Positions 1-9,797 are shown, numbered from the stretch's first letter. The stretch: 64,000 nt of DNA from Wolbachia endosymbiont (group B) of Germaria angustata (GCF_964026725.1 NZ_OZ034691.1:558001-622000); one strand, 5' to 3'. The notes: generated by a model from the sequence alone, not told the origin. Translations and numbers: made by a program.

Positions 1-1096
1 AGAATCCTTCAGATTTCTGCTCTACACTTTCATGTTCCTCTTCCTCAAGCGCTTTTAATAGCTCAATCTGCTTTTGGGTTAAATTCTTTGGATTTAAAGT
101 CTCAACTATTACCTGTACGTATAAATCACCACGAGCATGTGAGTTCATATATGGCATACCCTTTTCCCTACAACGTAGTTTGGTACCAGTTTGAGTGCCT
201 TCAGGGACCTTTACTTTTATTTTAGCTCCATCAATTGATTGAATATCGATTTCACCACCAAGTACTGCTAGTGTCATTCTTATAGGCACTTTACAGTGTA
301 AATCTGCTCTATTGCGAGTGAAGATCTGATGAGTAGCTATTTTCACACATACGTATAAATCTCCGCTTTTTCCACCTCTTGCTCCAGCTTCTCCTTTACC
401 ACTGACCCTTACCTTAGCTCCTTCTTCTATGCCTTTTGGAATTGAAACGGAGATATTTACTTCATCTCTTTTACGCCCACTTCCACCGCATTTCTTACAT
501 TTATTTTGTATTATTTCTCCTTCCCCATAGCATGTAGTACACGTTCTTTCAATGGTAAAAAAGCCCTGTTGAGTTCTAATTCTACCGCTTCCCTGGCATG
601 TGTTGCACTGAACTGGTTTGATTACTCCTTCGCTACCTGTGCCTTGGCATGTATTACATTTTATATTTGTCACATAATGTATAGGTGCTTGTATTCCTTT
701 AAATGCATCTTCTAAGGTAATTTTAAGATCGTAGCGCAGATCTGATCCAGATACTCCTGTTGTACTTCTTTTTGTTCTTGACCTACTTGTACTGCCGCCG
801 AATCCTCCACCAAAAAAATCGTTAAATATATCGCTAAAATCCCCTCCAGCTTGGCTGAAATCAAATCCACCGGAAGCACCATCGTGACCATAACGATCAT
901 AACCTGCTCTTTTTTCAGAGTCAGATAGAACTTCATATGCAGCTGTTACTTCTTTAAATTTTTCCTCTGCTTCCTTATTACCAGGATTTCTGTCAGGATG
1001 ATATTTTAATGCTAGTTTTTTATATGCTTTTTTTATCTCGTCAGTACTAGCATTTCTGCTCACTTCTAGCAGATCATAATAGTCTTTTTTGTTCAT
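1..1096 (-). CDS. dnaJ: Chaperone protein DnaJ, 3' end cut by window edge
   Basis: Hsp40 co-chaperone that delivers unfolded clients to DnaK and stimulates its ATPase in the cytoplasm. Read on the minus strand from ATG at 1096, 364 codons are open to the window edge with no stop. Domains in order: a J domain (residues 1-70, HPD at 33-35), a Gly/Phe-rich linker (GGGFGGS), four CxxCxGxG-type zinc-binding repeats from about residue 145 ([32 protein letters not shown]), then the C-terminal client-binding domain. Full-length DnaJ is about 370-380 residues, so only the last few are missing. It lies just downstream of tRNA-Arg on the same strand. Identification is secure. It is the classical DnaJ, unlike the two J-domain/ankyrin genes later in the window. 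Confidence 0.96.
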   Translation of the reverse strand, partial: MNKKDYYDLLEVSRNASTDEIKKAYKKLALKYHPDRNPGNKEAEEKFKEVTAAYEVLSDSEKRAGYDRYGHDGASGGFDFSQAGGDFSDIFNDFFGGGFGGSTSRSRTKRSTTGVSGSDLRYDLKITLEDAFKGIQAPIHYVTNIKCNTCQGTGSEGVIKPVQCNTCQGSGRIRTQQGFFTIERTCTTCYGEGEIIQNKCKKCGGSGRKRDEVNISVSIPKGIEEGAKVRVSGKGEAGARGGKSGDLYVCVKIATHQIFTRNRADLHCKVPIRMTLAVLGGEIDIQSIDGAKIKVKVPEGTQTGTKLRCREKGMPYMNSHARGDLYVQVIVETLNPKNLTQKQIELLKALEEEEHESVEQKSEGF

Positions 1097-1181
1097 ATAT
1101 AATAGCTCAGTATTTTACCTTTAAAGATAGGTATTACACATATGAATTTCAAGCATGACCTCTATTTCCTATAAAATATGG

Positions 1182-1256
1182 TGCACCCTGAGCGACTTGA
1201 ACGCCCGACCTTTTGATCCGTAGTCAAATGCTCTAATCCAACTGAGCTAAGGGTGC
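1182..1256 (-). tRNA. tRNA-Arg (anticodon ACG)
   Basis: On the minus strand the sequence folds as a full cloverleaf. The acceptor pairs GCACCCT with AGGGTGC, the D-arm stem is GCTC/GAGC, the anticodon stem TTTGA/TCAAA encloses loop CTACGGA (anticodon ACG), and the T-stem GGGCG/CGCTC encloses loop TTCAAGT. The A at 34 would normally be edited to inosine to read CGN codons. The base after the acceptor is A, followed at 1181-1179 by CCA, so the tail appears to be encoded. Confidence 0.95.
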
Positions 1257-1518
1257 TTGCACAAAGTTGACTTTAACAGATTTTATAGCTTATTTCAATT
1301 GGTTTAGCTAAAAATAAAACTCTTATCATGTATGAAACCTGTAAGAAATTGTACTAGCTCTCTTAAAGGATAACTTAAGTTAACAGTTTCCAATTACTTT
1401 GATTTTAGAACCGCTATCCGAATAAGAGCTTTTCACATTATACTACCAAGCTGCTAACAAATAGCGGAATGACGGTTATAGTTAAATCTAAACTATTTTG
1501 GCTATATCAGAAGACGGG
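1257..1518. other. Intergenic stretch, no gene recognised
   Basis: A 262-bp AT-rich spacer between the tRNA and the membrane protein. I see no ORF or RNA fold. A short phrase near 1464-1474 (gcggaatgacg) resembles the end of the palindromic repeats found elsewhere in the window and may be a worn remnant. Confidence 0.5.
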
Positions 1519-2037
1519 TTATGCAGAAACCTTAAAATACTTCTTGCTTGCCAAGGAGAATAAATACATTCCTACAAACAAGCAGATACTCAATATCGAT
1601 GCATAGGAAAACTTGAAAATTAAATCTTTAATATATCTTGATAAGCATTTACCTGCAGAAATTTTGTATAGTAGTCCAACACAAACAATCGTACTATCAA
1701 TGACTGATGCTATAATTAAAGTGATGAAATTTGCCATATGAAAATTCAATTTGGACTTTAATTTTTTTAAAATAACTATGCTTGAGAGAAGAGAGACTAG
1801 AATTGCAGTATATGAAACCAATATTACCAAACTAAAATTTTGCAATTTAAAAAGACAGCATATCACCGTACACACTATTAAGCTGTAAGTAGCTTTGCTT
1901 CTACCATGAAACTCAACCATTGAGTTTACAACTAAAGTAGCTCCTACAAATAAGGTAGCACATATCATTAATTTATTTGAAGTGTTAAGTAAAGAAAGAC
2001 TGATAAGCAAGAGTATTGATAAAATGGACATAATCAC
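1519..2037 (-). CDS. Integral membrane protein, possibly VUT/YhhQ-like queuosine-precursor transporter
   Basis: A 172-residue protein made almost entirely of hydrophobic segments (about residues 5-20, 25-42, 50-66, 68-88, 100-122 and 148-165), so it sits in the inner membrane. Two places resemble the VUT/YhhQ family: an acidic-glycine turn after the second helix (VEFHGRSKAT, compare the family's E-x-Y-G-K-K) and a later helix ASVIDSTIV resembling the family's S-x-x-x-D-x-x-x-F/V helix. That family imports queuosine precursors and is common in Rickettsiales, but it is usually over 200 residues long, so this copy would be short. The resemblance is my reading of weak motifs. A lineage-specific membrane protein is the alternative. 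Confidence 0.5.
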   Translation of the reverse strand: MIMSILSILLLISLSLLNTSNKLMICATLFVGATLVVNSMVEFHGRSKATYSLIVCTVICCLFKLQNFSLVILVSYTAILVSLLSSIVILKKLKSKLNFHMANFITLIIASVIDSTIVCVGLLYKISAGKCLSRYIKDLIFKFSYASILSICLFVGMYLFSLASKKYFKVSA

Positions 2038-2108
2038 CTACCCAAATTTAATAACATGCATTTATTTTAATCAGACATTACACATAATGAAAAATTTGTC
2101 TAGCGTAA

Positions 2109-5100
2109 TCAAAAGTTATTTAAACTAGTACCTAAGTCTTTCAAATCTATTCTTATAATATCCTTTATATTGAGAGCTTTCTCCTCTGTCACTTTTCCAA
2201 TACATGAAAAAACTATACCTTTAAACAATTCTTCAAACTTCCGCTGATTTTGCGGGGCAATGGTTACTAATATTCTACTTTGCGATTCAGAAAACATTAT
2301 TATCTTGTTTATTATGTCTGTATTTTGTGTTTTTCCTATTGGTACTAGTGAAAGATCAATTTCAGCACCAAGGTCTCCTGCAATTAGCGATTTTGCCAGA
2401 GCAATAATTAAGCCCCCTAAGTTTGGTGCAATTGCAGAGACAATTATGCCATCTTTTATTGCCTGGTTGTAACGTTCATACAACTTCCTAGCGCTCTTTG
2501 CATTAACTTTTGGCACGTTGTTATTATCTATTCCACTATATAACTGATATTCAGATCTACCAAGCTCATCGTGGGTTGTACCAAGCACATATATCAAGTC
2601 CCCTGGTATTTTCACATCAAGCGATACCGCATTTTCAATATTTTCTATAATTCCAATTGCTGAGATGAGTAATGAAGGTGGTGCAGAGATTATCACTTTC
2701 TCGCCATTTTCGTCATATCCCTTGAAGTCATTGAACATACTGTCTTTTCCGGATATGAATGGTGTTTTAAATGCAGTTGCAAAGTTGTAACAAGCCTCTG
2801 CAGCTCTCTTTAGTTGCCACAACCTTTCTGGATTATAAGCATCGCACCAGCAAAAATTGTCGAGTAACGCTAGATGATTTATATTTCCTCCTGCAGCTAC
2901 GTAGTTGCGTATGGCAGTGTCAATCGCACATGCTGCCATGTGATAAGTGTCAATTTCTCCATAACTTGAGCCAAATCCCTGCGATTTTACAACACCTTTG
3001 TTTGAAGAAAGGACTGGCCTCGAGACAACAGCTTCGCTGCACACTCTTCCCTTGCCTTGCAGTGGTTTCAGTATTGACGATCCTTGAACCTCATGGTCAT
3101 ATTGCACCACTATAAACTCTTTGCTGCGTATGTTTGGTCTGCTTAGCATTTCTTTTAGTTCAAAGGTGTTATGCAAGTAGCTGATACTGGAATCCATTTC
3201 ACATTCAATTCCACCATTAGATGAGTTTTGGCGTAAAATGTTTGCAGGCTTTACCTGCTGGATCCCAGTGTAAAGCGCTGGGATGGCAGAAAAAGATACA
3301 GCAGACTCCTTAGACCACGGCCTTGTCTGTAAATGCACTTTAGGATTACTGTCATGCAGAAATTCAGTTTCGATGTCCATTATTACTTCTCCTGGGGGAC
3401 ATTTAACAACGGCTTTGCCACTTTTGTTGAATTCTCCAATTACACAGACCTCCACATCATGTGTTTTCATGATTTGCTTAAACGCAGGAAGATTTTCTTC
3501 TGGCACTGCTAAGGTCATTCTCTCTTGTGATTCTGATATCCATATTTCCCACGGAGCCATACCATCGTTTTTAAGGAGAACCTTGCTCAAATCAACTTCA
3601 AATCCGTCTTTTCCCATTTCACCAATGGACGATGATAGACCTCCTGCTCCATTATCCGTTATTGCATTATAAAGACCAAGATCTCTTGCTTCTACGACGG
3701 CGTTGGATAATTTTTTTTGTGTTATAGGGTCACCAATTTGCACAATTGTTGAAGGACTGTTTCCCGACAATGCCTCTGAAGAAAAAGTTGCACCGTGAAT
3801 TCCGTCCCTTCCAACTCTTCCACCAATAATTACAATTTTATCACCGTTTTTGGGTTCTTTTATGTGTGAAGGTGCATTATTTATATTCCGTGGAATAATT
3901 CCGATGCTTCCAACAAAAACTAATGGCTTTCCACAGAATCTATCGTCAAAGTATACTGATCCAAGTTGCGTTGGAATACCGGAGCAATTACCAGCAACAT
4001 TAACACCGTGAATCACTTCTTTCATTATATATTTTGGTGGTAAGATTTTATCAGTACGCTCTTTATCTCTATAAAGTTTACCTTTTGATTCTTTGGCAAA
4101 GCAAAAGTAATAAGTATTCATGATAGGTTCTGCACCTTTGCCAAAACCGACTATATCTCGGTTAACTCCAAGCACTCCAGTCATTGCTCCACCGAACGGA
4201 TCGAGAGCTGAAGGACTATTGTGAGTTTCAACTTTATCTACAATCAAGTAATCGTCATCAAAAATTATTCCTCCTGCGTTGTCGGAGAAAACTGACACGC
4301 ATATGTTAGAATTTATCTCACGCGTTGCACGCTTAATATAATGAGCATATAGACCGTCTTTTATTTCATCAATAGGGGAGCAAAAAATATTGTGTTTACA
4401 ATGTTCAGACCAAGTTTGTGCCAGAGACTCAAGTTCAATATCATATGGATTTCTACCGAGTTTTTTAAAGTAATCCTTTATAGCTTTCATTGCTGCCAGC
4501 GAGAGCCCTAAAGTGCCATTACCATCGATTCCATTTCTGCTGATTTTTTCAAGCTCTTGGTCACTCACATTGAGTTTGACAGATTTTGCTCCATTATTAC
4601 CTGGCGTCATCCCAGTGCTTGACACTGGGATCCATTCTTTTTTTTCCTGGTCATGCGATGTAATGACACCAGGTGTGATATTGGATTTACCATAATATTT
4701 CCAGCTATAGTTCTTACAGATAAGTGTGCAATATTCAGTGATAGGGTTGAATTCTTGTTTTATATCATCTTTAGTTGGCAAGTTCCCTTGACTTAGAATC
4801 AATTTTGAACTTCTTGCCTTGATAGAAACACTTTCATCAATGTGGCCTTTGCTCATTAGATATTCTCTAACAATTTGTTTTGCCGTGTTTCCTACGTTAT
4901 CGGTCATGCCAGGTAAAAAGCTTATCTCCAAGCCCCACTTTGCTTGTGATTCTATGAAGTTATATTGAACTTCTTTAAGGTTTTCATTGTAGGAATAATA
5001 ACGGCAGTCTTGTATGACTTTATTATAAAATAGCCCACAAATTTCTTCATGTAATTTTGATGGTAATTCTTTGCTTATGTAAATCAAGTAAACATTAACT

Positions 5101-5159
5101 ACCCTTCTGCGGCCAACTTGTTCACATTTATTAAAAACTTCTATTCTGATGTTTGCCAT
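2109..5159 (-). CDS. purL: Phosphoribosylformylglycinamidine synthase, large form with PurS-like N-terminus
   Basis: ATP-dependent step of de novo purine synthesis converting FGAR to FGAM, with ammonia from a separate PurQ glutaminase. The 1016-residue protein has a PurS-like domain (about 1-110), a linker, then two AIRS-type halves. Visible motifs include WSEHCKH (near residue 255), VETHNSPSALDPFGGAMTG (near 310) and ISGKDSMFND in the second half. No C-terminal glutaminase domain is present. The usual THNHPS reads THNSPS here. Two palindromic-repeat insertions lie in frame: about residues 155-195 (4590-4690, containing EWIPVSSTGMTP) and about 623-637 (3246-3290). It is divergent from addB across a 96-bp gap. 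The reading frame is intact, and Wolbachia is known to keep this pathway. Confidence 0.93.
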   Translation of the reverse strand: MANIRIEVFNKCEQVGRRRVVNVYLIYISKELPSKLHEEICGLFYNKVIQDCRYYSYNENLKEVQYNFIESQAKWGLEISFLPGMTDNVGNTAKQIVREYLMSKGHIDESVSIKARSSKLILSQGNLPTKDDIKQEFNPITEYCTLICKNYSWKYYGKSNITPGVITSHDQEKKEWIPVSSTGMTPGNNGAKSVKLNVSDQELEKISRNGIDGNGTLGLSLAAMKAIKDYFKKLGRNPYDIELESLAQTWSEHCKHNIFCSPIDEIKDGLYAHYIKRATREINSNICVSVFSDNAGGIIFDDDYLIVDKVETHNSPSALDPFGGAMTGVLGVNRDIVGFGKGAEPIMNTYYFCFAKESKGKLYRDKERTDKILPPKYIMKEVIHGVNVAGNCSGIPTQLGSVYFDDRFCGKPLVFVGSIGIIPRNINNAPSHIKEPKNGDKIVIIGGRVGRDGIHGATFSSEALSGNSPSTIVQIGDPITQKKLSNAVVEARDLGLYNAITDNGAGGLSSSIGEMGKDGFEVDLSKVLLKNDGMAPWEIWISESQERMTLAVPEENLPAFKQIMKTHDVEVCVIGEFNKSGKAVVKCPPGEVIMDIETEFLHDSNPKVHLQTRPWSKESAVSFSAIPALYTGIQQVKPANILRQNSSNGGIECEMDSSISYLHNTFELKEMLSRPNIRSKEFIVVQYDHEVQGSSILKPLQGKGRVCSEAVVSRPVLSSNKGVVKSQGFGSSYGEIDTYHMAACAIDTAIRNYVAAGGNINHLALLDNFCWCDAYNPERLWQLKRAAEACYNFATAFKTPFISGKDSMFNDFKGYDENGEKVIISAPPSLLISAIGIIENIENAVSLDVKIPGDLIYVLGTTHDELGRSEYQLYSGIDNNNVPKVNAKSARKLYERYNQAIKDGIIVSAIAPNLGGLIIALAKSLIAGDLGAEIDLSLVPIGKTQNTDIINKIIMFSESQSRILVTIAPQNQRKFEELFKGIVFSCIGKVTEEKALNIKDIIRIDLKDLGTSLNNF
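3246..3290. repeat. Short palindromic repeat inside purL
   Basis: The plus strand reads ctggatcccagtgtaaagcg followed by ctgggatggcag, where CCCAG and CTGGG form the arms. It matches the repeat family seen across the window (TGGATCCCAGTG...CACTGGGATGACA). It stays in frame in purL, encoding roughly SAIPALYTGIQQ. Confidence 0.7.
4596..4676. repeat. Palindromic repeat inserted in frame in purL
   Basis: Nested inverted repeat. The inner arms CCCAGTG/CACTGGG (4610-4628) flank cttga. The outer arms cctggcgtcat and atgacaccagg pair at 10 of 11 positions. On the coding strand it translates as an insert between the PurS-like domain and the first AIRS half, with no frameshift or stop. Confidence 0.8.
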
Positions 5160-5255
5160 GTAATATTGTGAAAGACTTTAATATATCATAGCATAAGAAA
5201 CTGCGAGCACATTTATATTTTAAATAATTTCTATACAATAAAAGTGTTGTATTAA

Positions 5256-8177
5256 TTGTTACTGTTAGTGGGAAGAGTTTTTACTGTTAATGTGAATGAG
5301 TCCCTTTTTGATGTGCTGGTTCAGCACATATTTTCTGAATATGAAAGAGAAAAAATTCCCGAGATAAAGATCATACTTCCCTGCAAGAGGGATGTGATAG
5401 CATTGCTGAGTGCATTCAAGAATTACAGAACTATAATTTTGCCAGAGATAGTTTCACTAGAAAACATTGATGAAGAAGATTTAATATTAAATCTTGATAG
5501 AGTTAAAGTTATTAACCCGACAAAGAGAACGCTGCTACTCATTCAATTTATATTGGAGTGGAATAAAAAACACAATGATAGTTTTCCAATCGATCTAGTT
5601 TACAGTTTGCCGTCATTACTTCAATATACCCAAATAGCGGATTGTTATCAGCTTGATGAGCATTCGAAGAAAATGGAGAATTTCATAAACTTACTTATCA
5701 AGACTTGGAGTAACACTTTAAAAAATTTAGGAGTAGTAGATATACTAAAGCATAAGAGTGACTACATAAACAATATGATAGCCTCCCTGAAGAAAGATCA
5801 GCATATGATCTTTATTGGAATTGGGAAGGAGGAGATTTATAAGTCGTTGATTAAAGCTGTATACGACCTGCAATTTGGAAAGATAATTTTACCTAATCTG
5901 AATTTGAAAATTAAAGAGAAAGATTGGCAATCACTTGATAAAAAACATTATCAATATTGCCTGAAAGATCTGCTCGATTATTTAAGTATAGGCAGAGAGG
6001 ATGTAAGTTTTCTGCCAGAAGTGTGTTCTCCAGTGCCCAGACGCTCGGATCCAGAAAACTTAACTTTAAATGAGTGCACCAGGTGGCTGTACAATAGAAA
6101 CTGGATTCCAGTGTCAAGCACTAGAATGACATCATCTACTACTCAAATTACCTGCAAATTACAATGTTCGTACACTAAAAATCAGAGGGCTGGGATGACA
6201 GGCAGTCCTGAACTAGATTATGTCTTTGATACAACTGCCGATCTAAGTAAAGTTAGTAATGGATATATTGACAATATTGAAGTCATCACTTGTAATTCCA
6301 GAGAGGAAGAAGCACAGGTGACGTCACTAATTATAGAGAATGAAGGTTATGAAAACGTTTCTTTGTTTGTTTTTGATAAATTACTTGCAGTTCGTATGGC
6401 GTGCCCCATATCGGAAAACTATTCTTATGTGACGCTTCTGCTTTATAGTATTGAGATTTTGAACTCAAAATGGAACGGTGTGGCATTGCTTTCTCTTCTT
6501 AAACATAGGCTAGTGACTTTTGGTTACGCTCAAGAAGAGTACACTCGTATTTTATCTGAGTTTGAGATAGAAGTATTGCGTAGCTTTGATATAAATGGTC
6601 TTAAGGATATTATCAACGCTATTAGTACATGTAAAAAGCTAAGATATAAAGAAGATATATTAATTATTATCAGTAGATTGGAAACTATATTTAATCTGTT
6701 ACTTAATCTTATAAATCATCCTATTTCTGCTATAGTAGCAGCTCATTTACAGTGTGTTAATGTGCTTTCTAATGTGAATTTTCTAGAGCTAAATGGTGAA
6801 ATAGGTAATTTTACTCGCGATTTCTTAAATGCATGTGACGGTATAGCAATTGAGTGTTCCTTAGAGTTATACAGTCAAATCCTGATATTATTTTTAAAAA
6901 GGAAGTTTTTTTCTCCAGAAAATAACTTTGATAAATTTAGCTTATATCAAAATAAAGTTGTAATACTTGCTGGATTTAATGATATACCAAATTTTCAGAA
7001 TCCGTTTTTGAGTGCACTGAATAGAGAAAAATTTAACCTTCCTTCTGTGCAAGAAGAGCAAGGGTACTTTTTGTATACTTTGCGCAATTTATTTGGTGCC
7101 GGCAAGGTTTATATTACGAGGCTAGTGAGTGATAGAAAATCAATTCTATTGCGCCATTTGGAAGTTCTGTTACAAGAACCAAAATATCCTTACCGCGATT
7201 GGCTAAGAATATTAAATACACCTGAGTGTATTGTTCCATGTACTCAGCCTATGCCAAAACCTCAAGCCAAAGTCAGAGAAGAAAAAATGCAAGTGATGTC
7301 TTGCAGTGCGGTAGAAAAACTGATTCGTAACCCTTATTCATTTTATGTTGAATACATACTGAACCTTAGAAAGTTGAAAGACTTAAATTTTAAGCCATCG
7401 ATATTGGAATTCGGCACTATGGTACATAACATTCTTGCAAGATATTTACGCAACAAAAAGTCACCAATGAGTATTGCACGAGAAGTGTTCTCAACTAGTC
7501 AGTTTAATTTTTCAAATATGTGGTGGGTAAGGTTACAGAGGATAATTCAATCTTTTGTTGAGTTTGATAGGACTAGAAACAATCAAGTTGAGTTGGAGAA
7601 GAGCTTTTCCTATCCGATATTTCATATTCCAGCGCGTGACACACAACTGCGCGGATGCTGTACAACTTCCACTAAGAATAAGGGTGTCATCCCAGTGCTT
7701 GACTACTTGGATCCAGAAAATTTGATTGCAAATGAACACACCAGACAATTGTGTAATAAGAGCTGGTCAGATACTCGAATGACAGAAGAAATTTTATTGA
7801 CAGCAAGATGTGATAGAGTTGAGTATCTACCAGGTGGGCAAGTAGCAATTATAGACTATAAACTTGGTTCACCACCTTCCAATGAGGAAGTTATGTCAGG
7901 ATTTTTCCCGCAATTAATTTTACAAGCTTTAGCAGTGGAATACACAACAAAAAAAGAAGTCTCGGAGCTTGCTTATTGGAAACTTGATTATGATAAAATA
8001 AAGGTTATTGCTTTGAAAGATTATAGACAAAAAATGCATGAATTTCAGAATATTCTACCAGATTTCTTATCTAATTATTTAAGAGATACTACTCCCTTTA
8101 TTGCCTCTCCTTATTTTGATAAATTCCTGAGATTTAACAGCTACAAACAACTAGAAAGGATAGGGGAGTGGTTATAA
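5256..8177 (+). CDS. addB: Double-strand break repair protein AddB (helicase-like scaffold with PD-(D/E)XK nuclease)
   Basis: AddB pairs with AddA in the RecBCD-like helicase-nuclease that resects DNA ends for recombination. The 973-residue product has a divergent UvrD-like body and a C-terminal PD-(D/E)XK nuclease: C-D-R-V with D853, then IIDYKLG with D867 and K869. The start is uncertain: TTG at 5256 is the first in-frame start, with CTG and GTG codons just after. Two palindromic-repeat inserts are translated: about residues 256-316 (6021-6203) and 808-845 (7681-7790), the second just before the nuclease strand carrying D853. Its partner addA at 43.6-46.9 kb also carries two. Removing the inserts would bring it nearer the usual AddB length. 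The frame is intact, so it is probably functional. Confidence 0.85.
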   Translation: MLLLVGRVFTVNVNESLFDVLVQHIFSEYEREKIPEIKIILPCKRDVIALLSAFKNYRTIILPEIVSLENIDEEDLILNLDRVKVINPTKRTLLLIQFILEWNKKHNDSFPIDLVYSLPSLLQYTQIADCYQLDEHSKKMENFINLLIKTWSNTLKNLGVVDILKHKSDYINNMIASLKKDQHMIFIGIGKEEIYKSLIKAVYDLQFGKIILPNLNLKIKEKDWQSLDKKHYQYCLKDLLDYLSIGREDVSFLPEVCSPVPRRSDPENLTLNECTRWLYNRNWIPVSSTRMTSSTTQITCKLQCSYTKNQRAGMTGSPELDYVFDTTADLSKVSNGYIDNIEVITCNSREEEAQVTSLIIENEGYENVSLFVFDKLLAVRMACPISENYSYVTLLLYSIEILNSKWNGVALLSLLKHRLVTFGYAQEEYTRILSEFEIEVLRSFDINGLKDIINAISTCKKLRYKEDILIIISRLETIFNLLLNLINHPISAIVAAHLQCVNVLSNVNFLELNGEIGNFTRDFLNACDGIAIECSLELYSQILILFLKRKFFSPENNFDKFSLYQNKVVILAGFNDIPNFQNPFLSALNREKFNLPSVQEEQGYFLYTLRNLFGAGKVYITRLVSDRKSILLRHLEVLLQEPKYPYRDWLRILNTPECIVPCTQPMPKPQAKVREEKMQVMSCSAVEKLIRNPYSFYVEYILNLRKLKDLNFKPSILEFGTMVHNILARYLRNKKSPMSIAREVFSTSQFNFSNMWWVRLQRIIQSFVEFDRTRNNQVELEKSFSYPIFHIPARDTQLRGCCTTSTKNKGVIPVLDYLDPENLIANEHTRQLCNKSWSDTRMTEEILLTARCDRVEYLPGGQVAIIDYKLGSPPSNEEVMSGFFPQLILQALAVEYTTKKEVSELAYWKLDYDKIKVIALKDYRQKMHEFQNILPDFLSNYLRDTTPFIASPYFDKFLRFNSYKQLERIGEWL
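6021..6203. repeat. Long palindromic repeat module, in frame within addB
   Basis: About 183 bp (61 codons) closely matching the intergenic module at 19462-19642. Both share the blocks cagtgcccagacgct, ggatccagaaaacttaac, actggattccagtgtcaagc, tactcaaatta and caatgttcgtacact, and both end in ctggg(g/a)tgac. In addB it is translated without a stop. Confidence 0.85.
7681..7790. repeat. Second palindromic repeat in addB
   Basis: Begins ggtgtcatcccagtgcttga and continues ttggatccagaaaatt, like the first half of the long module at 6021 and 19462, then ends tactcgaatgacagaa. It is translated in frame immediately before the nuclease motif of AddB. Confidence 0.75.
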
Positions 8178-8189
8178 ATTATATCTCCT

Positions 8190-8315
8190 CTCATCCAGAT
8201 CAAAATAGCTGGTTGTACAGCTGGTTTACTAAGTGCAGTAGGAGAATTACTAGATTGTGATATAGACTCATCTTTGCTAGACTCAAATAACCATAAAAAA
8301 AACACTAAAAAGTGA
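8190..8315 (+). pseudogene. Possible 3' remnant of a membrane-tail gene
   Basis: Just after addB an open frame without a start codon reads IAGCTAGLLSAVGELLDCD, then a short hydrophilic tail ending NNHKKNTKK and TGA at 8313-8315. The Gly/Ala-rich segment followed by a charged tail looks like the C-terminus of the Wolbachia ankyrin/membrane proteins seen elsewhere in the window. No upstream body remains because addB occupies it. This is inference from composition only. Confidence 0.3.
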
Positions 8316-8323
8316 TTCAATCA

Positions 8324-8358
8324 ATTTTAGCCATTAAAACTTGAATAGTGGCTAAAAT
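8324..8358 (+). terminator. Hairpin upstream of the ankyrin gene
   Basis: A perfect 10-bp inverted repeat ATTTTAGCCA/TGGCTAAAAT with a 15-nt loop. There is no long U-run after it, so it may be a weak terminator for addB or a regulatory hairpin before the ankyrin gene. Confidence 0.4.
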
Positions 8359-8390
8359 AGCTTTAAATTGTATATTTTTAGGAGGGGTAT

Positions 8391-9797
8391 ATGCCATCAC
8401 AAAAACAGCTAAATGCGCAGCTAATTGATGCTGCTAAAGAAGGTGAGCTATGTTTTGTTCAGCAAGCCATACAGGGTGGAGCAATTATTAATACAATAGA
8501 TGATGATTATGGGAGAACTGCTCTAATGTGGGCTTCCAGAAATGGTCAATTAGAGATAGTACAATACTTGATAGAAGAGGGAGCAAATGTTAATGTAGAA
8601 TCTCCGGGAAACATAACTGCTCTAATTCATGCTGCTGCCCATGGTCATCTTGAGGTAGTACAACTTCTAATAGCAAATGGAGCTGATTTAAATGTGAAAC
8701 GTAAAGGTCAATTCCCTGCCCTAACATATGTTATTGTAAATGGCCATACGGAGGTAGCAAAGCTTCTAACTAGATATCATTTAATAGCTAATCTTGATAT
8801 GTCAATACCTCGCTTGCCTCTTCCTACTTGTATACCAGAGTTGTCATCTTATTGGTATGACTGTAAGGATGAGCTCAATAAAATGAAAGAAGAAGATAGT
8901 GAATTATATAATTTTCTTGTAAGTAAGAGAATTAATGAACAGGTAAGAATTTGGACAGAGAGTGAGACAATACAAAATATTTCACAAGATAGATTAAATA
9001 TAGAATACTCAATCTATGCTAAAGATTTAACAGGTAAAATAGAATTAGTGATATTTTTTCTTAACAACAGGGAAATAATCAATTCTTTATTGCGGTATTA
9101 TAAGGTAAGAATTCAAACAATTGATCAGGTAAGAAGCCTACTTGATCGTTTCACAAGAGAACATGTAGAGCTTGAAGTAGAAATTGTTCCAGCACAATTA
9201 AACTTTAATACTCAAGAATTACAACCCCCTAAACTAAAAACATTATCATTTGCACAAATGATTAACAATCATGCAGGATTATTTTCAGCTGCCAAAAATG
9301 GTCAATTAGAAACAGTAAGATACCTGATAGAAAAACAGAAAGAAGATATTAATTCAACAGATCACTATGGAAGAACTGCTCTAATGTGGGCTGCTGGAAG
9401 TGGCTATTTAGAGGTAGTACAGTACCTGATAGAAACAGCAAAAGCAAATGTTAATGTGAAAGATGGCTATGAAAACACTGCTCTGAATTATGCTACTAGA
9501 AACGGGCATTTAGATGTAAAAGAATATCTGAAAGGTTACATACAAAAAGAACTGCGGAAGAAATACGTCTGCATTGGCGTGAGTGGTGCAATAGGTTATG
9601 TTGCAGGTATGACAATATCATGTTCTGCGGGAGCAGCGATTGCAGTTTGTGCAGCATCAGCTACCATTAGTCTAGCGTTAGGTGCAATTTTTGGTTATAC
9701 AGTTGTAGAAGTAAAAAAAGAGAAAGCAAACACAGGTATAGCTTCTGCGCTTAAAGATATTTTCACTATTCAAGCTCTAGGTAGAATAGCCTTATAG
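8391..9797 (+). CDS. Ankyrin repeat protein with C-terminal membrane hairpin
   Basis: A 468-residue protein. Ankyrin repeats occur in two blocks: about residues 10-130 (YGRTALMWASRNGQLEIVQY, then ITALIHAAAHGHLEVVQLLI) and about 300-385 (YGRTALMWAAGSGYLEVVQY, then NTALNYATRNGHLDVKEYL). The first and fourth repeats are nearly identical, suggesting duplication within the gene. The 160-residue middle has no recognisable domain. Near the C-terminus (about 395-445) two Gly/Ala-rich hydrophobic helices probably form a membrane hairpin. The ATG is fixed by a strong Shine-Dalgarno (aggagggg, 8381-8388). Ankyrin proteins are abundant in Wolbachia and are candidate host-interacting proteins, but the target of this one is unknown. 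Confidence 0.85.
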   Translation: MPSQKQLNAQLIDAAKEGELCFVQQAIQGGAIINTIDDDYGRTALMWASRNGQLEIVQYLIEEGANVNVESPGNITALIHAAAHGHLEVVQLLIANGADLNVKRKGQFPALTYVIVNGHTEVAKLLTRYHLIANLDMSIPRLPLPTCIPELSSYWYDCKDELNKMKEEDSELYNFLVSKRINEQVRIWTESETIQNISQDRLNIEYSIYAKDLTGKIELVIFFLNNREIINSLLRYYKVRIQTIDQVRSLLDRFTREHVELEVEIVPAQLNFNTQELQPPKLKTLSFAQMINNHAGLFSAAKNGQLETVRYLIEKQKEDINSTDHYGRTALMWAAGSGYLEVVQYLIETAKANVNVKDGYENTALNYATRNGHLDVKEYLKGYIQKELRKKYVCIGVSGAIGYVAGMTISCSAGAAIAVCAASATISLALGAIFGYTVVEVKKEKANTGIASALKDIFTIQALGRIAL

